Below, in pieces: positions 54,406 to 64,000 of a stretch of DNA of 64,000 nucleotides. Under the pieces are notes generated by a model. It was not told the origin of the DNA. It saw nothing but the letters and a program-made list of their open reading frames with translations, and did no database searches. Numbering within the stretch: position 1 is the first letter of the stretch; each line of letters begins with the position of its first letter. Origin of the DNA: Babylonia areolata (taxonomy: Eukaryota > Mollusca > Gastropoda > Neogastropoda > Buccinidae); assembly GCF_041734735.1 (NCBI RefSeq), contig NC_134877.1, forward strand, positions 71,521,705 through 71,585,704. The letters run 5' to 3'. The position numbers and the translations under genes are program-made.

Positions 54406-54459
54406 TCCCAAAGTCCTTTCTCTTTCCATCCGGCCTCTTCGTTCTTCTCTCTCGCCCTG

Positions 54460-55125
54460 CACACAGGTTGATACACCCTGCACACAGGTCGAAGGTCGAT
54501 ACCCAATCAACCCTGCACACAGGTCGATACCCAATCAACCCTGCACACAGGTCGAAGGTCGATACCCAATCAACCCTGCACACAGGTCGATACACCCTGC
54601 ACACAGGTCGATACACCCTGCACACAGGTCGATACATAATCAACCCTGCACACAGGTCGATACACCCTGCACACAGGTCGATACATAATCAACCCTGCAC
54701 ACAGGTCGATACACCCTGCACACAGGTCGATACATAATCAACCCTGCACACAGGTCGATACACCCTGCACACAGGTCGATACCCAATCAACCCTGCACAC
54801 AGGTCGATACCCAATCAACCCTGCACACAGGTCGATACATCCTGCACACAGGTCGATACATAATCAACCCTGCACACAGGTCGATACATAATCAACCCTG
54901 CACAGAGGTAAATACCCAATCAACCCTGCACACAGGTCGATACATAATCAACCCTCCACACAGGTCGATACCCAATCAACCCTCCACACAGGTCGATACA
55001 TAATCAACCCTCCACACAGGTCGATACATAATCAACCCTCCACACAGGTCCGGATACCCAATCAACCCTCCACACAGGTCGATACCCAATCAGTCTTCCA
55101 CACAGGTCGATACCCAATCAATGCT
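54460..55125. repeat. 21/28-bp minisatellite
   Basis: CCTGCACACAGGTCGATAC units joined by ACC (21 bp) or by ATAATCAAC/CCAATCAAC (28 bp), decaying rightwards. Confidence 0.95.
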
Positions 55126-55654
55126 TCACACAAATTGATCTCCAACCAATCAATCCCTCAACACAGTTCTATACCCATCAATCAACGCAGGTCGATCCTT
55201 CAGTCAGTCAGCAGCTGGTGGCCCCGTGGGTCATCGGAGAACGGTGACGACACAGCCCCTGCACAGCACGGCAACACGGCTGGTGAAGGCACAGTGGGTG
55301 AAGAATTCCGGTAATGCCGGCAGGTAGCACTGTGTACACTGTGTACACTCTCCCAGCCCGGTTGATGGCCCTGTTCAGCCAGTGGTTAACTGTGAAACGT
55401 ACGTCAGTAGGCAGCGCCCCCTCCCCCTCACCACACAGCACTCTCCTCCCTCCCCCCACTCACACTCCCTTTCGCCTCTCTACTCACACACACAGCACAC
55501 TGCCTTCAACAGGCAGGTAATGCTCACTGTGTCCTGTCGTGCACTGCTGACCACGTGACACAACTACACGTCACGGCCTGCATCCCTGGCTACTGCTGCA
55601 GCTGCTGACGGCGGCTGTACCCCCCTGCCCCCCAACACTCCCCACCTACCCCCC

Positions 55655-55686
<32 letters not shown>

Positions 55687-55800
55687 GTGCAGAGATGCCA
55701 TTCAGACACGGTCTTCACTCCCACAGGCCCACAGCGGGATTGACTTGTGACAGGGGAGGGGGCGGAGCCTGACGGGTTGACACCCACTCACTGTGTGGCG
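55126..55800. other. Unique island with poly-C and CA tract
   Basis: C run at about 55,650-55,672, then (CA)n to 55,684. Short open frames on the minus strand (for example DVRFTVNHWLNRAINRAG near 55,400-55,350) are not recognised. Confidence 0.45.
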
Positions 55801-55802
55801 AC

Positions 55803-56560
55803 GCCCGCCCCCAGACAGACATCTCATGCCCCAGGCACAAACATCTCATGCCCCAGACACCGACATCTCATGCCCCAGACACAGACACCATCTCATGCCC
55901 CCAGACAGACATCTCATGCCCCAGGCACAAACATCTCATGCCCCAGACACAGACATCTCATGCCCCAGACACAGACCATCTCATGCCCCCAGACAGACAT
56001 CTCATGCCCCAGGCACAGACATCTCATGCCCCAGGCACAGACATCTCATGCCCCAGACACAGACATCTCATGCCCCAGACACGGACACCATCTCATGCCC
56101 CCAGACAGACATCTCATGCCCCAGGCACAAACATCTCATGCCCCAGACACAGACATCTCATGCCCCAGACACAGACCATCTCATGCCCCCAGACAGACAT
56201 CTCATGCCCCAGACACGGACATCTCATGCCCCAGACACAGACATCTCATGCCCAAGGCACAGACACTATCTCATGCCCCAGGCACAGATATCTCATACCC
56301 CAGGCACAGACATCTCATGCCCCAAACACAGACATCTCATGCCCAAGGCACAGATATCTCATGCCCCAGGCACAGACATCTCATGCCCCAGACACAGACA
56401 TCCCAGACACAGACATCTCATGCCCCAGACACAGACATCTCATGCCCCAGACACAGACATCCCAGACACAGACATCTCATGCCCCAGACACAGACATCCC
56501 AGACACAGACATCTCATGCCCCAGACACAGACATCCCAGACACAGACATCTCATGCCCCA
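55803..56560. repeat. 22-bp CATCTCATGCCCCAGACACAGA minisatellite
   Basis: About 35 units. Larger blocks around ACCATCTCATGCCCCCAGAC recur about every 115 and 190 bp. Confidence 0.95.
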
Positions 56561-56929
56561 GGCTGCGAGGCGCCAGGTTGCCCAGCTGTGTGGGTCAGGA
56601 AGGAGTTGTGTTCCCTGCAGTGAGGGCTTGTCGATCAGGGGTCAGATAATGTCAGGGGTCAGATAATGTCGGTATAAAAGACAACCCCCAGTGTGCTGAC
56701 TTCAGCTGGGGTGTCTTCAGTCTGAACACAACACACACTGCTTCCTTTCGGCGAAAAACCCCACAGTGGACAGCAGAAAAATTTGTGTTTTGTCTTGAAA
56801 GGGAGTATCACAAGATTTTGAAAAATTATTTCACTGGGAACATAACACCTGTTTGGTGAAATTTGTTCACATGAAGTTGAAAATAATAATTCATTTGTTC
56901 ACATGCCTCCACTCCTCCTGTCTTCTGTG

Positions 56930-56930
<1 letters not shown>
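56561..56930. other. Unique stretch
   Basis: GGTCAGATAATGTC is duplicated at about 56,639-56,670. No gene recognised. Confidence 0.5.
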
Positions 56931-56931
<1 letters not shown>

Positions 56932-57000
<69 letters not shown>

Positions 57001-57049
57001 TGTGTACAGTATATGTGGCGCGTGTGTACGTGCTCAGTTGTGCATGTAC

Positions 57050-57102
<53 letters not shown>

Positions 57103-57126
57103 CGGGTGTGTGTGTGTGTAACGTGT

Positions 57127-57180
<54 letters not shown>

Positions 57181-57200
57181 CGTGTGTGTAACGAACGTGT

Positions 57201-57232
<32 letters not shown>

Positions 57233-57271
57233 AACGTGTATGTGTGTGTGTGCGTGTGTGTGTGTGTGTGT

Positions 57272-57362
<91 letters not shown>

Positions 57363-57363
57363 C
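56932..57363. repeat. TG microsatellite with TAACG interruptions
   Basis: (TG)n blocks of 20-60 bp separated by GTAACGTGTG and one unique spacer at 56,995-57,050. Confidence 0.95.
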
Positions 57364-57444
57364 ATGTTTTTTTCTGAATAGGCATTGACATCTGGAGACT
57401 GTCAAACACAAACAATTTTTCTTCCTTTGCTTCAGAATTACACC

Positions 57445-57635
57445 ATTTCGATGACTTACCCTAGTTTGATGACTTACTCTAGTTTGATGACTTACCCTAG
57501 TTTGATGACTTACCCTAGTTTGATGACTTACTCTAGTTTGATGACTTACTCTAGTTTGATGACTTACCCTAGTTTGATGACTTACTCTAGTTTGATGACT
57601 TACCCTAGTTTGATGACTTACCCTAGTTTGATGAC
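57445..57635. repeat. 18-bp GATGACTTACCCTAGTTT minisatellite
   Basis: About eleven units alternating TTACCC and TTACTC. Confidence 0.95.
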
Positions 57636-57667
57636 AAGCTAACACCACCAGCAGATGTCATCATCAA

Positions 57668-57822
57668 CAGTTGTCACAGAGAAGTAGCACAGTTTGTTGT
57701 CAAGCGTTGTCAGAACTGACAAACAGTTGTCACTGAGAGGGAGCACAGTTTGTTGTCAAGCGTTGTCAGAACTGACAAACAGTTGTCACTGAGAGGGAGC
57801 ACAGTTTGTTGTCAAGCGTGTC
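57668..57822. repeat. 56-bp repeat, three units
   Basis: CAGTTGTCACTGAGAGGGAG, CACAGTTTGTTGTCAAGCGT and TGTCAGAACTGACAAA; the last 16 bases form an inverted repeat. Confidence 0.9.
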
Positions 57823-57925
57823 AAGCCAACAGCAGTGACAGAAGTTTCCCTCACCAACTCCGTGCAGTCACTGACAACCCGCCGACAATCCACTTCCATG
57901 TTCTGTCCTTTTCTTGACTTCAAGG

Positions 57926-57998
57926 TTGGGGCGGGGCTAATTATGCTAATAAGTTATGACCAAAGGGGGGCAGGCCATTGACGAGGTGGGCGGGGCTA
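57926..57998. promoter_or_regulatory. Paired GC boxes with AT-rich partners
   Basis: TGGGGCGGGGCTAATTATG (57927-57945) and GTGGGCGGGGCTACTTATG (57986-58004) are two similar 19-bp blocks 59 bp apart, each a GC box followed by an AT core. They lie in a unique G-rich stretch (57,823-58,340) that could be a promoter. No gene can be attached to it here. Confidence 0.25.
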
Positions 57999-58344
57999 CT
58001 TATGGAAATTGAAGGGGAGAGGAGGGGGAAGGGGGTCGGCGCCAGCCGAGTCGGCGGACGGCTGTGTGTGTGTGTGGAGGAGGGATGGGGGATGGGGGAA
58101 TAGGAGGAAAGCGAGGCGCATGGCGTGTTGGCTTAGCTCCCTTGTTGATATACTGATCACCAGCGCTCGTGTTGACCTCCCGTCCCCCCCCCCTCCTCAC
58201 CCCCCACCCCCTCACCGCTGTCTGTGATTATTTTTTCAGCCACTTGGACTCTTTTGCTAGCTCGCTAAGTGCTCGCTTTTCTTTCTATCTTTCTCGCTTC
58301 CTTTTCTTTCTCTTCTCTCCGCCGTCCGCTCTTGTCAGAGCGAT

Positions 58345-59215
58345 TCCCTGCCACCCCACACCACACAACACAACACCACACCACACAACACAACACCACA
58401 TCACACCACCACATCACACCACACCACACAACACCACATCACCACACCACATCACACAACACCACACCACATCACCACACCACATCACACCACACCACCC
58501 CACACAACACAACACCACACCACACCACACCACATCACCACCCCCGACCACACAACACCACACCACATCACCACACCACATCACACCACACCACACATCA
58601 CCACATCACCACACCACATCACACCACAACACCACACCACACCACATCACACCACATCACACCACACCACACAACACCACACCACATCACCACATCACAC
58701 CACACCACACCACATCACCACACCACATCACCACATAAAACCACATCACCACATAAACCACACCACATCACCACACCACATCACACCACCACCACATCAC
58801 CACACCACATCACACCACCCCACCCCACACCACACCACACCACACCACACCACATCACACCACACAACACCACATCACACCACACCACATCACCACACCA
58901 CATCACACCACACCACATCACACCACACCACATCACCACACCACACCACACCACACCACATCACACCACACCACACCACACTACACCACATCACACCACA
59001 TCACATCACACCACACCACACAACACCACACCACATCACCACACCACATCACACCACACCACACCACATCACCACACCACAACGCACCACATCCCCACAC
59101 CACACCACATCACCACACCACACCACATCACCACACCACACGAAACCAAACCAAACCACCACACCACACTTTTACCACACCTCACACCAACACAACACAA
59201 CCCACACCACACCAA
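58345..59215. repeat. CCACA pentamer-type satellite, left block
   Basis: CACCACACCACATCACACCA and CACAACACC variants with basic 5-bp CCACA periodicity. Confidence 0.95.
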
Positions 59216-59697
59216 ACGCCAATTATCAATTATCAGACAATTATCAAATTCATTACGGACCAAGTATTGTTCTAATGTCAAGTGTATATGCTTTAATAAC
59301 CTGACAATTGAGCATATAATTTTTCACTGTAGCTTGATGAAGCCTTTTGTACACGAAAGTGTGTCTTCACAAGTATCTGAGAAAGTTGATGTTTGCATTC
59401 ATTATCAGTTGTTTCGCTTGTCAGTTTAACGACTTCTCTTTTACGAAGTCCTTTAAGTAATTTCCTGTAACTGTATTTAGAGGGGGTTTTTTGTTTGTTT
59501 GTTTTGTTTTTCTTTCAAATTTCACCCACATTTTTACCCTCATTTGCCCAGTTTCCCCAAACCATCCATTCATCCACATCTCCCACCCCTTCTAACCGAT
59601 AATACTCAGATGTATTCATAAATACTTTTACAAAATGTCTTCAATCACCGATATGTGTGACGGGACATTAAACAAAAATTCCTTCCTACCAAATGCC
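59216..59697 (+). mobile_element. 3' end of a LINE lodged in the CCACA satellite
   Basis: The frame reads KYCSNVKCICFNNLTIEHIIFHC, a Cys/His cluster as at the C-terminus of CR1/L2-type LINEs. A 3' UTR follows, ending GTGACGGGACATTAAACAAA at about 59,656-59,675, typical of such tails. Stops and missing upstream sequence show it is a truncated copy. Satellite flanks both sides. Confidence 0.6.
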
Positions 59698-61556
59698 AAT
59701 ACAACACACCCCACACCATATTACCCCACACCACACCTCACCACACAACACCACACCACACTTTTACCACACCACACAACACCACACCACACCACACACC
59801 AAACCACACCACACCACACCACACACCAAACCACACCACACCACAACACACATCACACCACACCACAACACCACACAACACCACACCACACCTCACCACA
59901 CCACACGACACACCAAACCACACCACATCACACCACAACACACACAACACCACACCACACCACACACCAAACCACACCACATCACACCACACCACACACC
60001 AAACCACACCACACCACAAAACAACACACACTACACCACACCACACATCAAACCACACCACACCACACCACACCACACACCACACCACAACACACAACAA
60101 CACACCACACATCAAACCACACCACACCACAACACAACACACACCACACCACACCACACCACAAAACAACACACACCACACCACACCACACCACAACACA
60201 CACCACACCACACCACATCACATCACATCACATCACACAACACCGCATCACCTCGCACCACACACCACACCACACCACATCACACTGCACCACACCACAC
60301 CACATCACACCACACCACACCACACACCACATCACACCACACACCACATCACACCACACCACACCACACCACACCACACTGCACCACACCGCACTGCACC
60401 ACACCACACCACATCACACCGCACCACACCACACCACATCACACCACACCGCACCACACCACATACCGCACCACATATCACACTGCACCACACCACACCA
60501 CATCACACCACACCACACCACACCACACCACCACACCACCACACCACACACCACATCACACCACACCACACCACACCACACTGCACCACACCACACCGCA
60601 CTGCACCACACCACACCACATCACACCGCACCACACCACACCACATCACACCACACCGCACCACACCACATACCGCACCACATATCACACTGCACCACAC
60701 CACACCGCACCACACCACATACCGCACCACATATCACACTGCACCACACCACACCACACCACATCACACCACACCGCACCGCACCACATACCACACCGCA
60801 CCGCACCACAACACAACACGCCACTAGTGTCTGAACCACAACACCACACAACATCACCACACCACACCACACCACACCACATCACACACCACACCACACA
60901 CCACACCAAACCACACCACACAACATCATCACACCACACCGCATCACACCACACCACACCACACCACACACCACACCACACCACACCACATCACACACAC
61001 CACACCACATCACACCACACCGCACCACATACCACACCGCACCGCACCTCACCACAACACAACACGCCACTAGTGTCTGAACCACAACACCACACAACAT
61101 CACCACACCACACCACATCACACCACACCACACCGCATCACACCACACCGCACCACATACCACACCGCACCGCACCTCACCACAACACAACACGCCACTA
61201 GTGTCTGAACCACAACACCACACAACATCACCACACCACACCACACCACATCACACACCACACCACACCACACCAAACCACACCACACAACATCATCACA
61301 CCACACCGCATCACACCACACCACACCACACACCACGCCACACCACACCGCACCACACACCACACCACACCACACCACACCACATCACACACCACACCAC
61401 ACCACACACTACGCCACACCACACTGCACCACACACCACACCACACCACACCACACCACACCACACACCAAACTACACCACACCACATCACACACCACAC
61501 CACATCACACATCACACACCACACCACATCACACACCACACCACTCCACACCACTG
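59698..61556. repeat. CCACA pentamer-type satellite, right block
   Basis: Same satellite with CACCGCACC and CACACACC variants. Segments containing CACGCCACTAGTGTCTGAAC recur at about 60,818, 61,063 and 61,193, showing larger duplications. Confidence 0.95.
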
Positions 61557-61574
61557 GTTTCCTCAACGCAGCAG

Positions 61575-61575
<1 letters not shown>

Positions 61576-61612
<37 letters not shown>
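61576..61612. repeat. CT microsatellite
   Basis: (CT)n between the satellite and the next array. Confidence 0.95.
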
Positions 61613-61613
<1 letters not shown>

Positions 61614-61616
61614 ATC

Positions 61617-62645
61617 TTGAGGTTTTCACATTGTATCATTGTGACGCGACATGAGGTTTTCACTTTGTATCATTCTGAGGTGATATGAAGTTTTCACTGT
61701 CTGTCATTCTGACGTGACATGAGGTTTTCACATTGTATCATTGTGACGTGACTTTAGGTTTTCACTTTGTATCATTGTCACGTGACATGAGGTTTTCACT
61801 TTGTATCATTGTCACGTGACTTGAGGTTTTCACTTTGTATCATTGTCACGTGACATGAGGTTTTCACTTTGTATCATTGTCACGTGACATGAGGTTTTCA
61901 CTTTGTATCATTCTGAGGTAACATGAAGTTTTCACTGTCTGTCATTCTGACGTGACATGAGGTTTTCACATTGTATCATTGTGACGTGTCTTAAGGTTTT
62001 TACTTTGCATCATTGTGACGTGACTTGAGGTTTTCATTTTCTGTCATTTTGACGTGACTTGAAGCTTTCACTATGTGTCAATGCGACGTGGCATGAGGTC
62101 TTTACTATGTGTCAATGTGACGTGACATGAGGTCTTTACTGTGTGTCAATGTGACGTGGCATGAGGTCTTTACTATGTGTCAATGTGACGTGACGTGAGG
62201 TCTTTACTATGTGTCAATGTGACGTGACGTGGGGTCTTCACTATGTGTCAATGTGACGTGACATGAGGTCTTTACTATGTGTCAATGTGACGTGGCATGA
62301 GGTCTTTACTGTGTGTCAATGTGACGTGACATGAGGTCTTCACTATGTGTCAATGTGACGTGACATGAGGTCTTTACTATGTGTCAATGTGACGTGACAT
62401 GAGGTCTTCCGGCACTATGTGTCAATGTGACGTGACATGAGGTCTTTACTGTGTGTCAATGTGACGTGACATGAGGTCTTCACTATGTGTCAATGTGACG
62501 TGACATGAGGTCTTCACTATGTGTCAATGTGACGTGACATGAGGTCTTTACTATGTGTCAATGTGACGTGACATGAGGTCTTCCGGCACTATGTGTCAAT
62601 GTGACGTGACATGAGGTCTTTACTGTGTGTCAATGTGGCGTGACG
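61617..62645. repeat. 34-bp minisatellite with TGACGTGAC in most units
   Basis: About 30 units. The left third is TGAGGTTTTCACTTTGTATC plus ATTGTCACGTGACA; the rest is TGAGGTCTTTACTATGTGTC plus AATGTGACGTGACA. It contains CRE-like TGACGT and E-box CACGTG cores. Confidence 0.95.
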
Positions 62646-63620
62646 TGACATGATATTTTCACTGTTATTGTGATGTGACATGATCTCTTCACTTGGTGAT
62701 ATCATGACGTGACATGACTTAAGCTCACCACTATATATGTCATTGTGACGTAACATGACGTTTTCTCATGTAATGTCGTTCGATTGGTAATATATTGTCC
62801 GATGTACTACACGATTGGTTTACATCCAAAAAACTTTATCAGCATAAAGTTATTTACATTTGGCGTGATGATTTTAACAAATTAGACAGGATTCACTGCG
62901 TTTGTTGCAGTGTTCATGAGAAAGAGAGAGGGAGAGAGAGGGAGAGAGAGACAGAGAGGGAGAGAGACAGAGATAGAGAGGGAGAGAGATGGAGAGAGAT
63001 CCACTTTGTGACAGGAGGAGGAAGACGGAGTTACGGGGGAGAGGGTGGGGGTAAGTGGGGAAAGGGGGAGACAGAGAAGGGGGGAGACAGAGAGAGACTT
63101 GCTGTTCTGGGGGGAAGGAGAGGTGGGGGGGGGAGGGGGGAGGAGAGAGAGACTTGCTGTTCTGGGGGGAAGGAGAGGTGGGGGGGGGGGGAGGGGGGAG
63201 GAGAGAGGGGGCAGGCGGCCCGTTTGAAGCCGGGTCCAAGACAAGACAGTGAACAAACTGACCATTGTTGGCAAGCTCCGGATTGACTCCGTCCACATAG
63301 CTCCTCCGTGAGAACAAGTGGCCGCCAGGGAAGTCTTCCACCTCCTCCTCCCCCCCTCCCATCACAGGCCTCTTAAGAGGCCCCGCGAGGACAAACATTG
63401 CCCCCACCCTCCCCCTCCATTCCCCGCTACTCCCCTATCGACGGTCTTGTTGACAGGGGGCGCTGTGCTGTGTCAACGTGTCATCAACAATCGCTTTGTA
63501 CTCCGCCAACCTTTGCCAAGCCCAACGCGAGTGCTCCAAGCTGGGGGACGCCAGGAATTGACATGGCGCTTTGCCAACTTCCTGTGCTGGAGTGACTCCA
63601 TCCCTGGGCGGTGTGGTCTG
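62646..63620. other. Unique island with GA and G-rich tracts
   Basis: GA tract at 62,920-63,000 and G-rich imperfect repeats at 63,020-63,215 (GACTTGCTGTTCTGGGGGGA twice). Unique sequence at 63,220-63,620 has open frames on both strands, none recognised. Confidence 0.5.
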
Positions 63621-63621
63621 G

Positions 63622-64000
63622 CCTCTGACGGACATGTCAGTTATAGAGGTCACTGACGGACATGTCATTTATAGAGGTCACTGACGGACATGTCATTTAT
63701 AGAGGTCACTGACGGACATGTCAGTTATAGAGGTCACTGACGGACATGTCAGTTATAGAGGTCAGAGGTCACTGATGGTGGTGTCAGTTACAAAGGTCAC
63801 TGATGGACATGTCAGTTATAGAGGTCACTGATGGAGGTGTCAGTTATAGAGGTCACTGATGGAGGTGTCAGTTATAGAGGTCACTGATGGAGGTGTCAGT
63901 TATAGAGGTCATTGATGGTGGTGTCAGTTATAGAGGTCACTGATGGTGGTGTCAGTTATAGAGGTCACTGATGGTGGTGTCAGTTATAGAGGTCACTGAT
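63622..64000. repeat. 28-bp minisatellite with AGGTCA in each unit, runs off the window
   Basis: About 13 units of GAGGTCACTGATGGAGGTGT plus CAGTTATA; left units read GACGGACATGTC. The array continues past 64,000. Confidence 0.95.

Overview
The window is nuclear DNA from a metazoan. One spliced host gene (a BAMBI homologue on the minus strand), a complete-looking Ty3-type LTR element and fragments of LINEs and SINEs sit in a sea of tandem repeats. By eye, well over half of the 64 kb is minisatellite or microsatellite (units of 2-71 bp). BAMBI is known from deuterostomes and lophotrochozoans and is missing from fly and nematode. Together with the repeat style this suggests a marine invertebrate, perhaps a gastropod mollusc; that assignment is inference.

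Layout. 1-7780: five large minisatellites (51, 33, about 18, 58 and about 41 bp units) with CA/TG tracts and short unique islands. 7781-16462: an LTR retrotransposon on the minus strand, with 1.8 kb near-identical LTRs, a 5-bp target duplication and one long gag-pol frame. Its integrase lies before the reverse transcriptase, the order of the Gmr1 group of Ty3/gypsy elements, and its capsid region is SCAN-like. 16463-30273: unique islands and five long arrays (28, about 20, 4/70, 29 and 44 bp units), plus one unassigned Cys-rich exon candidate.

30274-46114: BAMBI. Three coding exons (67, 354 and 638 nt) join in phase 1 at both introns to give 352 codons: signal peptide, ten-cysteine ectodomain, one membrane span and a cytoplasmic tail. 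The introns (about 10.1 and 4.7 kb) are mostly tandem arrays plus two truncated LINEs. The start of exon 2, with its splice acceptor, is tandemly multiplied to six copies of 71 bp. Only the copy joined to the rest of the exon keeps the frame open.

46115-64000: arrays of 41, 36, 22, 25/40, 21/28, 22, 18, 5, 34 and 28 bp units, a tRNA-headed SINE-like copy at about 48.93-49.12 kb, a 1.3 kb AT-rich unique island, a LINE 3' end lodged in a CCACA satellite, and a GC-box-bearing unique stretch near 57.9 kb. I recognise no other host gene. Most long open frames here are artefacts of arrays whose unit is a multiple of three or lacks stops.
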